A stretch of DNA of 64,000 nucleotides from UBA10133 sp964348455 (lineage in GTDB: Bacteria > Patescibacteriota > Microgenomatia > UBA1400 > MFAQ01): positions 1 through 64,000 of the forward strand of contig CAYGCQ010000001.1 in the NCBI GenBank assembly GCA_964348455.1. Direction: 5' to 3'. Both the position numbers and the translations under genes were made by a program. This document shows positions 40,793-49,287 of the stretch, piece after piece. The notes beneath the pieces were generated by a model that saw nothing but the letters and a program-made list of their open reading frames with translations, was not told the DNA's origin and made no database searches. Numbering within the stretch: position 1 is the stretch's first letter; every line of letters starts with the position of its first letter.

Positions 40793-41697
40793 ATGAGATT
40801 GATGTTTAAGAAGATTGTTGGAATATTTCTCTTGCTGACCTTCTTTTCTTTCGTTTCACCAACATACCTTTTTGCTCATCAGCCCAGAATAGTGGAGAGT
40901 GACTCTGTCAAAATAAAAAATCCGGAAATATCTCAAGCTTTTTATGGAGAGTTGCAAGGTGCTCCAAAAATCTTTACCATCTCTTCGGATGAGGACTTTC
41001 GTCTGTATGTAGGGCTTCTAGTTCCAGATCTCCCGGGAATTCGCAAAGATGTCTCTGCCAGAATATTTCATAATGTGGATGGTAATGAGTCTGAGCTGGA
41101 GTTTTTGGATGGCTCTTTCTACGAATGGACACCTTTCTTTGAAGAGTTTGCTGGGAACAATTATTTTTGGGGTCCGGAGTATGCCGCAAAAAATTCCAAT
41201 AGAGAAGTTGGCTTGAAAGGGGTAAAATTCCTGCCGGTGAATACAAGATAGTTGTTTTTAGTCCTAGTAATCTTGGAAAGTTCTCGCTTGTAGTAGGGGA
41301 CTTTGAGCCCTTTCCTGCCGACGAAGCACTCAACTCACTTTTACTAGTTCCTCAAGTCAAGCTTAAGTTTTTCAACGAACCCTGGTATCAAGCAGTGTTT
41401 ACTTTATTTGGTGGTGCCATTGTTTGGTTATCATTCATACTGGGGATGGTCTTTGGCTTTTTGTGGCGACTGGTGATCAAAACTTCAAACAAAAAAGGCA
41501 AACGCACCCTCCCAACAAACATTGGTTCTTCAGATCGCTTAATCAGACTTGCCCTTGGAGTACTACTCTTTATCTGGGCTGCATCTACCTCTTGGAGTCT
41601 TGGCTTATTCTTCGCTTCCGGCTTCTGCATTTTTGAAGCTTTGTTTAGTTGGTGTGGTCTGTATCAGTTAATGGGTAAAAATACCTGCCCGATCTAG
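40793..41697 (+). pseudogene. Secreted membrane protein with C-terminal DUF2892, split by a -1 frameshift
   Basis: The first frame (40793-41251) encodes a signal peptide and a beta-rich extracytoplasmic domain ending prematurely. Inserting one base at the GGGG run 41219-41222 continues it as KIPAGEYKIVVFSPSNLGKFSLVVGDFE, a membrane helix (FTLFGGAIVWLSFILGMVFGF) and a DUF2892 (YgaP-like) domain, SDRLIRLALGVLLFIW, to 41697. The intact product would be about 300 residues. Because the break is in a homopolymer, a sequencing error or slippage is as likely as real loss. Function unknown. Confidence 0.8.
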
Positions 41698-41781
41698 AAA
41701 GCCCATAGTCTAGAAATTCGTGGGTATTATGCTAAAATCAAGCAAGCACATTACGATTCTAAAATAATAAAAGGAGGCTCC

Positions 41782-42177
41782 ATGCCTACGATATTAGATT
41801 GGTATTACCAGGACGGATCCGTTGTAGTTGTGTTCTCAGATGGCCACAGCGCCACCTTAGAACCTTACAGGAATAATGGCAATGTCGAGGGGTTTCGTAA
41901 ATTCACCCTCCAAAAGGACGATGCAAAAATATTCGAATACGTAGGTAGGGATAATCGACATTCATTTGTCTCTGCTGTAACTCACCAGGCTGATGGCATT
42001 ACCCAACAGTTCGCAGCAAGTTACTGGACGCTTTTAAGGACATACTTTATTGATGAATACGACAAAGAGCACGAAGGGAAAATGTGGTCCGCCTGGATAA
42101 TCTGTGCTGTTGAAAGTGGCTCCTATATAGAAAGACTAATAGCTGGCACAGCCCCTGTAAAAGCCTCAGGTAAATAA
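41782..42177 (+). CDS. Unrecognised 131-aa protein with strong Shine-Dalgarno site
   Basis: No family recognised. A soluble acidic protein with an N-terminal beta-hairpin pattern (DGSVVVVFSDGHSATLEPY) and a helical middle with several Trp/Tyr (AASYWTLLRTYFIDEYDKE). No signal peptide. AAGGAGG at 41771-41777 sets the start. A strong terminator follows 10 bp after the stop, so it is a stand-alone unit. Together with the genes at 36667 and 36915 it belongs to the small group here that has both a Shine-Dalgarno site and a terminator. Confidence 0.7.
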   Translation: MPTILDWYYQDGSVVVVFSDGHSATLEPYRNNGNVEGFRKFTLQKDDAKIFEYVGRDNRHSFVSAVTHQADGITQQFAASYWTLLRTYFIDEYDKEHEGKMWSAWIICAVESGSYIERLIAGTAPVKASGK

Positions 42178-42187
42178 TAGTTTTATA

Positions 42188-42215
42188 GAGTCTCGATTAT
42201 TCGAGGCTCTTTTTT
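42188..42215 (+). terminator. Intrinsic terminator
   Basis: GAGTCTCGA (42188-42196) pairs with TCGAGGCTC (42201-42209) around TTAT, with one G-U, then six T. It ends the gene at 41782. Confidence 0.88.
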
Positions 42216-42271
42216 ATGGAATGATGTGAATCCCACCTTGTTTACTTCACCAGGAAATTTTCAGGCCCAAT

Positions 42272-42300
42272 TTGACATCGCATTAGCTAGTTGTTACGAT
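42272..42300 (+). promoter_or_regulatory. Promoter: TTGACA, 17 bp, TACGAT
   Basis: TTGACA at 42272-42277 and TACGAT at 42295-42300, with TGT before the -10 (extended type). The start point near 42307 leaves about seven bases before the ATG at 42314. Confidence 0.6.
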
Positions 42301-42313
42301 AAACCTAATAAGT

Positions 42314-42901
42314 ATGAAAATAAACATATTATCTACACTTTTATCACTTAGCTTAGTATTTTCTGCAGGGACTGTTCTTGCGGTCAACAGGGCAGACGAT
42401 ATGCCCAAAAGGCCTGCCGGAAAAAACACTGTAACCACCCCCCAAACCACTCGATTAAATACTCAATCAAAAAACAGATTTACGGAGGCCAGGCTAAAGG
42501 CTTGTCAGACTAGAGAAACTTCTATAAATGAACGTCAAAACAGATTGACTCTGCTGGTTACAAATATGGAAAATAATTTTGACTCTATAGCCCAAAGAGT
42601 CAAAGATTATTACACTAGCACAGTCGTTCCAAGTGGGAAAGAAGTCCCCACTTATGTCGACTTGGTTGAGAACATAAACACGAGAAGGGCTATGGTTCGG
42701 ACAAGTCTGGACACAGCTCAAAGTGACGTTGCTTCCTTTGCTTGTGACTCTGACGATCCAAAAGGGGATTTGAACAGGTACAGGCAAAACATGCAAGTCG
42801 TAATTCAGGAACTCAAACAATACAGAACTTCTGTTAAGGACTTAATCGTCGCCGTACGCTCTATTACCGGAACTACCGAATCATCAAGACCTACTGAATA
42901 A
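42314..42901 (+). CDS. Secreted helical protein, 195 aa
   Basis: No family recognised. A signal peptide (1-23, ending VLAV) is followed by a short disordered stretch and long amphipathic helices (about 55-185) with NERQNRLTLLVTNMENNFDSI, likely coiled coil. Two Cys (ACQTRE and FACDSD) could form a disulphide. A consensus promoter precedes it. It is 2 bp from the next small membrane protein gene, so both probably share a transcript. Confidence 0.65.
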   Translation: MKINILSTLLSLSLVFSAGTVLAVNRADDMPKRPAGKNTVTTPQTTRLNTQSKNRFTEARLKACQTRETSINERQNRLTLLVTNMENNFDSIAQRVKDYYTSTVVPSGKEVPTYVDLVENINTRRAMVRTSLDTAQSDVASFACDSDDPKGDLNRYRQNMQVVIQELKQYRTSVKDLIVAVRSITGTTESSRPTE

Positions 42902-42903
42902 AT

Positions 42904-43158
42904 ATGAAAAATACTAAAAAAGGATACTCTCCACTACTTGTTTCTTTCATTATTTTTGCACTGGCAATAATTTGCTACTCCATATATACCAATAGCACTA
43001 AATTTTTTATGTCTGAATCTATCCCGGTAAACATTAATGAGCCTGTCATTCAGGATGACACAGACCTAAAACAACTAGAAAACGATCTAAATAAAATTGA
43101 TACCACAGAGCTAGACAAAGAGCTAAATTTACTGAACTCAGACACCTCTACATTCTAA
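42904..43158 (+). CDS. Small single-helix membrane protein, 84 aa
   Basis: No family recognised. A hydrophobic helix (about 9-27) precedes an acidic tail rich in Asp, Leu and Asn (DTDLKQLENDLNKIDTTELD), probably helical outside the membrane. It begins two bases after the stop of the secreted helical protein; the two may interact, but this is only inferred from adjacency. Confidence 0.6.
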   Translation: MKNTKKGYSPLLVSFIIFALAIICYSIYTNSTKFFMSESIPVNINEPVIQDDTDLKQLENDLNKIDTTELDKELNLLNSDTSTF

Positions 43159-43180
43159 AGTAACTATCAGTCCTTACCGC

Positions 43181-43738
43181 TTACTGCCTTTTTGCTATGA
43201 GATTTTTACGGCCTCTGCCTCTTTGGTTTGAGTCCAATCCATATCCTTCCACCCATCGATCCTCGATACTAAATCCCAGGAAATCTATCTGCACTTCCAC
43301 CTCTCTCCGAGAGGGTTTAGAGAGTAGAGCACAGGTCCTAAGAGATTTTGGGTTTCTCGCTGATAATAAATTCAATAGTTTTTCAAAGCTATAGCCGGTA
43401 TCGACGATATCTTCGACTACAAGAACTTCGCGGTCTTCAATATTTGTATTCAAATCCTTTTCAATTCTGGGTGCTCTTGAGGATACTTCTCCCTCACCAT
43501 AACTAGATATGGCAATAAAATCCACCTCCACGTCCGCTAACTGGTCATTAAGTTCTCTTAGGATATCAGCAGTAAAAACAAATGCTCCTCGCAATACGCA
43601 AACAACCAATAGTCTTTTTCCTCGGTAAACTTCTGAAATTTCCTGCGCCGACTCAGTGACTCTAGCTCTTATGGCGCTTTCCGGGTAAAGTGTCTCCCAT
43701 TCTTGCTCATCATCACGCCTAATGTTTTCTGATGTCAT
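43181..43738 (-). CDS. hpt: Hypoxanthine-guanine-type phosphoribosyltransferase
   Basis: A 185-residue type I phosphoribosyltransferase. The PRPP loop is VLVVEDIVDTGYSF (about residues 110-123), and VCVLRGAFVFTADILREL and DFIAISSYG match the Hpt subgroup. It salvages purine bases to nucleotides, expected in a cell with few de novo pathways. The C-terminal part contains DRWVEGYGLDSNQRGR, the aromatic base-stacking region. TAGAAT on the minus strand (43750-43745) ends six bases before the ATG. Confidence 0.93.
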   Translation of the reverse strand: MTSENIRRDDEQEWETLYPESAIRARVTESAQEISEVYRGKRLLVVCVLRGAFVFTADILRELNDQLADVEVDFIAISSYGEGEVSSRAPRIEKDLNTNIEDREVLVVEDIVDTGYSFEKLLNLLSARNPKSLRTCALLSKPSRREVEVQIDFLGFSIEDRWVEGYGLDSNQRGRGRKNLIAKRQ

Positions 43739-43826
43739 AAAATAATTCTACCCTGTTTATACCTATAATTAGTAATTTTTTGTCTCCTGCGTGGGAGGCA
43801 ATTTTTTTGAGTTAAAATAATACAAT

Positions 43827-43860
43827 CGTCATTCTCGCGAAAGCGGGGATCTATACAAAT
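43827..43860 (+). repeat. REP-like palindrome (CTCGCGAAAGCGGGGATC type)
   Basis: CGTCATTCTCGCGAAAGCGG then GGATCTATACAAAT lies between divergent hpt and tsaB. Its right end TATACA is 13 bases before the tsaB ATG. Confidence 0.7.
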
Positions 43861-43870
43861 AGAACTCAAT

Positions 43871-44197
43871 ATGAAATTATTCTTAGACTCCACCGATAAT
43901 ACCCAAGTCATAATTCGTTTAGGTGATAAAGAATTTATAAATAAAGTTGCTTCTCCCCGCGACCAAGATGTTTTTGGTTTTCTCCTTTCTTGTCTGGAAA
44001 AAGAAGGACTAAAGCAAGAAGATATTACTGAAGTAGAAGTGAACCCTGGCCCAGGCTCCTTCACCGGAACCCGTATCGGGGTCACCATGGCGAACGCTCT
44101 TGGTTTTGCTTTAAAGATTCCGGTTAACGGTCAAACAAACCCAATTGAACCTGTCTACTCTTCCCCTCCCAGCATTACGACCAAAACAAATAATTAA
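43871..44197 (+). CDS. tsaB: Short TsaB-like protein (N-terminal half only)
   Basis: A 108-residue protein with the TsaB/YeaZ N-terminal lobe: MKLFLDSTDN opening and NPGPGSFTGTRIGVTMANALGFAL, the family signature. Usual TsaB proteins are about 220 residues and have a second ASKHA lobe; here the frame ends soon after KIPVNGQ with a polar tail. The lobe that contacts TsaD is the one kept, so it may still act as a dimerisation platform. No second half follows in any frame before 44511. A true short form seems more likely than decay. Confidence 0.82.
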   Translation: MKLFLDSTDNTQVIIRLGDKEFINKVASPRDQDVFGFLLSCLEKEGLKQEDITEVEVNPGPGSFTGTRIGVTMANALGFALKIPVNGQTNPIEPVYSSPPSITTKTNN

Positions 44198-44200
44198 TTT

Positions 44201-44250
44201 GTCATTCCGACCGAAGTGGGGGCCGATGGTACCCGAAGGGTGAATCTCCC
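44201..44250 (+). repeat. REP-like element with inserted GGTACCCGAAGGG
   Basis: GTCATTCCGACCGAAGTGGG, then CCGATGGTACCCGAAGGGTG, then AATCTCC. The same insert occurs in copies near 32380, 36190 and 60830. Confidence 0.7.
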
Positions 44251-44474
44251 CCCAACCACCATCACCACTAAATAATTTTTGCCACAAAAAATGGCCGTCA
44301 TTTAAACGGCCATATAATCTACCCACTGGTAGCAACTTGAAGTAACACTGCAACGACAAAAGTAAGGGTGCTTTATCGGTTCCAGTATATTTATGGGTTA
44401 GGGAAAATTTACTGAAGATTTACTCCTTTTTTCTCTAGAAATTTGAATGAGAAAATATGTATAAAAGAATACTA
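44251..44474. other. Non-coding stretch between tsaB and the surface-protein promoter
   Basis: The gap 44198-44511 holds a repeat, a minus-strand terminator (44285-44313), a CTACC/GGTAG hairpin (44320-44333) and AT-rich sequence leading to the promoter. I see no protein gene. Minus-strand TATACT near 44387 could start an RNA ending at the terminator. Confidence 0.35.
44285..44313 (-). terminator. Intrinsic terminator facing left
   Basis: ATGGCCGT (44291-44298) pairs perfectly with ACGGCCAT (44306-44313). On the minus strand a seven-T run follows. No minus-strand gene lies to its right, so it either guards tsaB from antisense reading or ends an unannotated RNA. Confidence 0.65.
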
Positions 44475-44502
44475 TTGACATGCCTTATAACTGGTGTATT
44501 AT
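44475..44502 (+). promoter_or_regulatory. Strong promoter of the LPDTG surface protein
   Basis: TTGACA (44475-44480), 16 bp, TATTAT (44497-44502). Transcription should start about two or three bases before the ATG at 44512, i.e. a leaderless message from a near-consensus promoter. Confidence 0.75.
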
Positions 44503-44511
44503 CAACACACA

Positions 44512-47500
44512 ATGACAAAAAAGATTCTTAAGAAAACACTCTCAGTTATTCTTACGTTCAATCTGCTTCTTCAGTCTTTTGCTCCATTTTTTGTCGTGCC
44601 TGTTTTTGCCAACGACTCCACGGCTTCTGCGGCAGTCTCAGAGCCATCACCGACTCCAGCTCCTGAATTCACACCAGAACCCACCCCGGAAATAACACCG
44701 GAAGTCACTCCTACGGTCGAAGCTACTCCAACCCCCGAAATTACACCAGCTACTTCTCCCAGTATATCGGCCACATTGGATACCCCTGACGCAACACCTA
44801 CTATAGAGGTATCTCCTTCCATCGAGCCCACACCAACAGAAGAGCCTGTAATAACAACGGAACCAACTCCAAATACAGAATCTCAGGCACCACCATCTGA
44901 AAATCAGCCAGAAAACTCTCCCTCCGAACCTTCTCAGGCCAACCCCGAACCAGAAGATGTTCAAATCGAAACCAAAGTCCCAGAAGTTATAACTCTCGCC
45001 GCTAGCCTAGAACAAGCCCTTCTCCCTGCTCCCACACTCACCACAGACAAATCTGACTACTTCCCAACAGACATTGCCTATATTTCAGGCTCAGGTTTCC
45101 TAGCCAATACTATATATACTCTTCACATCATGTCTTCAGACATGCCCTTTGTTTCTTATAAGGCAGAAGTTACCTCAGATGAATCTGGGTCACTTTCCTA
45201 CGCTTACCAGCTCGACGGCAACTACCGCCCAAATTACTCCGTAGACGCTCTAGACGATTCCGAAACAGTTATTGCCTCCATGGCTTTCACTGATGACTCT
45301 GACAAGGTAGATATCTGCCACTCTACAGATAGTCAGACAAATCCATATGTTACCAATCAGCCCAGTAAAACTGCAGATGCTGGCGGACATGATGGTCATA
45401 ATGGTCCAGTTTGGTTTCCAGGAATAATAGTTGGCTGGGGAGATATAATTCCTCCATTCACATACTCAGGAGGATCATATCCAGGAAAAAATTGGACACT
45501 TCAAAGTGAGGCAATACACAAAAACAAATGCAATGTTCCATCAGACTTGACTATTAGAAAGACAAACAATCTATCTGATTCTATTGGTTCGGTTGGAGTT
45601 GCATTCAATTGGAAAGTTCGTATTGATAATATCGGATTATCCTCTGCACAATTCGAAGAGAATGAAATAATCTTCGAAGATAATCTTCCCAACTCAAACG
45701 TAACTTATGGTTCACTGAATATTCAAACGTCGGATGTTGACCATGGGTCAGAAATAATATGTAGCACCACCTCAAACACAATAGTTTGTAAAGTAAAAGA
45801 CAATAAAGAAATAAAAATAAAAGCAGGAGGGTATGTTGAAGTCTCGATTCCAGTGACCTTTTTGGTCTCTGGTACTTATACAAATCCAAAATCAGGAGGG
45901 AGCTGTAGAGTAGATCCTTCGGGGTTAATTAAAGAATTAGATGAATTCAACAACAACTGCTCTGATACTGTCAAAATAAATTCTCCATTTGGGTCACTTA
46001 AAATAATAAAAATTGTTGATAATGGATCCACGGGTGCCACTTACGCAAAAACAGACTTCCAAATGAAAGTTGATGGGGAAAATATTTCTCAAAATGTTTC
46101 TACTGAGTTCACAGTCGGAGATCACATTGTTTCAGAATCAGGTCCTTCAGGATATAAAGCTTCTTACTCAGACTCCTGTCCAGAAGGAAAAATTTCTTTA
46201 GCTCTGGGAGATAATAAGACTTGTACTGTTACAAACACTGCCTTACCCCCAAAACTAACAGTCACAAAAATTGTTACAAACAACAACAGAGGTCAAAAAG
46301 GAGTGTCAGATTTTCCACTTTTTGTAGGAGGTGTATCAGTCACTTCAGGGGAGAAAAATACTTTCACAGTCGGAGATCACATTGTTTCAGAATCAGGTCC
46401 TTCAGGATATAAAGCTTCTTACTCAGACTCCTGTCCAGAAGGAAAAATTTCTTTAGCTCTGGGAGATGATAAGACTTGTACCATCACCAATGACGACCAA
46501 CCAGGAAAACTAATAGTTAAAAAAGTCGTAATAGGTGGATCAAAAACAGCCGATGACTTCTCTTTCACTGTTAATGATGGGAAATCAACATTCTTCGAAG
46601 ATGGCGGCCAAAACGAAATATCAGTAGACGAAGGATCATACACTGTAGTAGAAGATACAGACTCAGACTATGAAGCAATTTACGAAAATTGTGAAAAAGT
46701 TTCAATTTCAAATGGTGCTGAGGAAACCTGCACCATCACCAACACTAGAAAAACAGGCAATCTTTTTCTGGACAAAATTATTTTTGAAGGACCTGCGATC
46801 CAAAGTGACTGGTCATTTGAAGTACACGATTTGTTAGGCGGTCTGCTTGGAACTCTCAAAGATAATGGAACAGACAACTCTATAAGTAATCTTGAAACTG
46901 GAAACTACAAAGTTTCAGAATCTACCGGAGTGTTAGGTTACTCCATTTCCTCAGTTGGAGGAGTGTGTGGCGGACTCATTAGCCAGACCGCAACTGCTAC
47001 TGTCGGTACCGGAGATAATACCTGTACTTTTACAAACACTAGAGACAGGGGAAGTGTCAAGGTAAACAAACAAGTAGATCTTAATGGAGATGGAGACTAT
47101 TTAGATGAAGGAGAAACAAGTAATGACATCGCTAACGAACTCGGGTTTAGATGGAAATTAAATTCAGGAGAAAATCAAAACATGGGAGCGCAGGTAGACA
47201 GTGTTCCTACAACCATTTCAGGTTCTGTTGAATACACTGTCTCTGAAAATACTATCGATGGATATCACTTTGTTGGTTGGTCTACAAACGGTAGTTGTAC
47301 AGATCCGAACACATCAAGTCCAATAAATGTCACTGTCAATAAAGGCGTGCTTTCCACTATCACGCTATGTAACGCCAGAGACACGGGAACGATAACCATA
47401 GTTAAAGATGCTTCTCCTGATAGTAGTGATTCATTCAAATTTACTGGGAATCTGGGAGAGTTTGATTTAGTTGATGATGGCGGTGACAATTCCTTGTATA

Positions 47501-49287
47501 AAAAAATCTTTACAGGTGTTGGTTCTGATACCTACACAGTCACCGAACCAGCCGTTAAAGGGTGGACTCTAGATAGCATCACTTGTGAAGGTGGAAGCGA
47601 TGTAAAAACAAACAATAGAAATGCGGTCATCAAACTTTCAAGTGATGAAAATGTAACATGTACCTTCAAGAATACAAGAGATACAGGCTCAATAACCATC
47701 ATTAAAGAAGCCTTGGTAAAATCAGATACAGATTTTGACTTTACAGGTGATTTGGGTTCATTCAGCTTGTTGGACGATGGTGGTGATAACTCTTTATACA
47801 AAAAGTCGTATGGCCCAATTTCTACTGGAGAATATACAGTAACTGAATCTGAATTGTCTGGATGGACTCTTGATAAAGTTTCTTGTAACGGCGAAACCGT
47901 AGATATAGATGAATCGAGTATAAAAATAGACCTTGAAAAAGGAGATTCAATCACCTGTACTTTCTACAACTCTCCAAACGGCTCAATTCATGGGTACAAA
48001 TGGAGCGATAAAGACATGGATAGCTCACGAGACGAAGGTGAAGATTTATTATCTGGCTGGACTATCGAGTTGTATGAATCTGACGGTGAGGATGGATTCA
48101 AACTAGACCCGATAAAGTCTACGGTCACATCAGACGGAGACGCTCACTTCGGCTGGTACTGGTTCGAAAATCTTTTACCAGGAAAATACAAGGTTTGTGA
48201 GATCAATCAACCTGGCTGGTCTCAGACATTCCCTAATGATCCAGAGTGCTACATAATAAATCTACCGGATCAAAATTCATATGGTTTTGAAAAAAGTAAG
48301 AACGCCACTGACGGTTATGAGTACAACTTTGGAAATGTAGAGCTAGCCAACCTCACGGTATATAAGTTCAGAGATGACAACCAAGATGGTGTCAAAGACG
48401 AAGATGAGCCAACGCTTCCGGACTGGGAAATAAATCTCTCGAAAATCGAATCAAAAGCTGACACCCTCACTACAGACGAGGACGGCAAAGTAGTTTTCGA
48501 AAATCTCTTGCCTGGCCGCTACAATCTCTCTGAAAATCTTCAAGAAGGTTGGAGTCAATCCAATATCTATTGTCAAAAGGAGCAGCAAGAAGACGAGACA
48601 TTCAGTAGATCTATCTTCAGCACCAGTAACGTTTCACTAGATGCAGGACAAGATCTAACTTGTTACATCGGCAACTACACAGATCCGATAATTAATATCA
48701 GTAAGTCAAATTCAGCTGGCGGTGACAAAACTCCAGGTAGTTCTGTTGTCTACAGAATCTTAGTAGAAATTCTAAACTCTCAAGTAAGCGGACTCACAGT
48801 CAAAGATCTTCTTCCAAAAGGATTCACTTACAGATCAGGTTCTTTCCAAGTCTGGGTAAATGGCTTAAACCTAACAGGCTCCTTCGATGAGCCGGAGTAT
48901 CACTCACCGGGGACATGGAACTTGGGTAACTTTAACGGCGGTGACAAGATTGAATTACTCTACACAGCAGATATTTCAGGAGACCAGCAGCCAGGATTAT
49001 ACCCAGACTCTGCTTGGGCAGTAGGAACATCTTTAGCAGAAGCAAAAGTATTCGCTCTGGCTCAGCCGGAAGGATTCGTCGACACGAACTTCGTGGGAAC
49101 CACTGTTAACATCGTCAAAGATCAGACCAGAAGCGATGACTACGGTGTTGAGAGGCTAGTAGAAGGCCAAGTACTTGGAGCTTCGACTAGTCTGCCTGAC
49201 ACGGGTGCCAATGAACTTTGGCTTCTAGTGTCACTTGCTTCACTTTACGTTGGAATCAAATTAGTAAGGTCATCCAAAGCAAAATGA
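44512..49287 (+). CDS. Giant sortase-anchored surface protein (SpaA/SdrB/DUF11-like repeats, LPDTG)
   Basis: A 1591-residue exported protein. A signal peptide (about 1-33) precedes a 120-residue Pro/Thr/Glu-rich stretch and a unique beta-rich region. A series of about seven prealbumin-like (SpaA-type) domains follows, each ending in a CTITN or CTFKN-like strand. Then come two SdrD-B-like domains (HGYKWSDKDMDSSRDEGED and VYKFRDDNQDGVKDEDEP) and a DUF11-like domain (NISKSNSAGGDKTPGSSVVY). The C-terminus has a complete sorting signal: LPDTG at 1561-1565, a hydrophobic helix and RSSKAK. Asp-rich loops suggest calcium binding. Likely a long adhesin or stalk. It overlaps the next gene by 4 bp and precedes two sortase genes. 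Confidence 0.92.
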   Translation: MTKKILKKTLSVILTFNLLLQSFAPFFVVPVFANDSTASAAVSEPSPTPAPEFTPEPTPEITPEVTPTVEATPTPEITPATSPSISATLDTPDATPTIEVSPSIEPTPTEEPVITTEPTPNTESQAPPSENQPENSPSEPSQANPEPEDVQIETKVPEVITLAASLEQALLPAPTLTTDKSDYFPTDIAYISGSGFLANTIYTLHIMSSDMPFVSYKAEVTSDESGSLSYAYQLDGNYRPNYSVDALDDSETVIASMAFTDDSDKVDICHSTDSQTNPYVTNQPSKTADAGGHDGHNGPVWFPGIIVGWGDIIPPFTYSGGSYPGKNWTLQSEAIHKNKCNVPSDLTIRKTNNLSDSIGSVGVAFNWKVRIDNIGLSSAQFEENEIIFEDNLPNSNVTYGSLNIQTSDVDHGSEIICSTTSNTIVCKVKDNKEIKIKAGGYVEVSIPVTFLVSGTYTNPKSGGSCRVDPSGLIKELDEFNNNCSDTVKINSPFGSLKIIKIVDNGSTGATYAKTDFQMKVDGENISQNVSTEFTVGDHIVSESGPSGYKASYSDSCPEGKISLALGDNKTCTVTNTALPPKLTVTKIVTNNNRGQKGVSDFPLFVGGVSVTSGEKNTFTVGDHIVSESGPSGYKASYSDSCPEGKISLALGDDKTCTITNDDQPGKLIVKKVVIGGSKTADDFSFTVNDGKSTFFEDGGQNEISVDEGSYTVVEDTDSDYEAIYENCEKVSISNGAEETCTITNTRKTGNLFLDKIIFEGPAIQSDWSFEVHDLLGGLLGTLKDNGTDNSISNLETGNYKVSESTGVLGYSISSVGGVCGGLISQTATATVGTGDNTCTFTNTRDRGSVKVNKQVDLNGDGDYLDEGETSNDIANELGFRWKLNSGENQNMGAQVDSVPTTISGSVEYTVSENTIDGYHFVGWSTNGSCTDPNTSSPINVTVNKGVLSTITLCNARDTGTITIVKDASPDSSDSFKFTGNLGEFDLVDDGGDNSLYKKIFTGVGSDTYTVTEPAVKGWTLDSITCEGGSDVKTNNRNAVIKLSSDENVTCTFKNTRDTGSITIIKEALVKSDTDFDFTGDLGSFSLLDDGGDNSLYKKSYGPISTGEYTVTESELSGWTLDKVSCNGETVDIDESSIKIDLEKGDSITCTFYNSPNGSIHGYKWSDKDMDSSRDEGEDLLSGWTIELYESDGEDGFKLDPIKSTVTSDGDAHFGWYWFENLLPGKYKVCEINQPGWSQTFPNDPECYIINLPDQNSYGFEKSKNATDGYEYNFGNVELANLTVYKFRDDNQDGVKDEDEPTLPDWEINLSKIESKADTLTTDEDGKVVFENLLPGRYNLSENLQEGWSQSNIYCQKEQQEDETFSRSIFSTSNVSLDAGQDLTCYIGNYTDPIINISKSNSAGGDKTPGSSVVYRILVEILNSQVSGLTVKDLLPKGFTYRSGSFQVWVNGLNLTGSFDEPEYHSPGTWNLGNFNGGDKIELLYTADISGDQQPGLYPDSAWAVGTSLAEAKVFALAQPEGFVDTNFVGTTVNIVKDQTRSDDYGVERLVEGQVLGASTSLPDTGANELWLLVSLASLYVGIKLVRSSKAK
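46109..46226 (+). repeat. 118-bp direct repeat, copy 1
   Basis: Begins TTCACAGTCGGAGATCACAT and ends AAGACTTGTAC. It matches copy 2 with one visible difference (ATAATAAG versus ATGATAAG). It encodes one half of a SpaA-like domain. Confidence 0.88.
46363..46480 (+). repeat. 118-bp direct repeat, copy 2
   Basis: Near-identical to 46109-46226, offset 254 bp. The flanking domain halves differ, which points to recent gene conversion or duplication inside older repeats. Confidence 0.88.

Noticed and set aside
44571..44964. Minus-strand open frames in the surface-protein gene
   Set aside because: They are shadows of the Pro/Thr-rich coding region on the other strand, with low-complexity Gly/Val or Trp/Cys composition.
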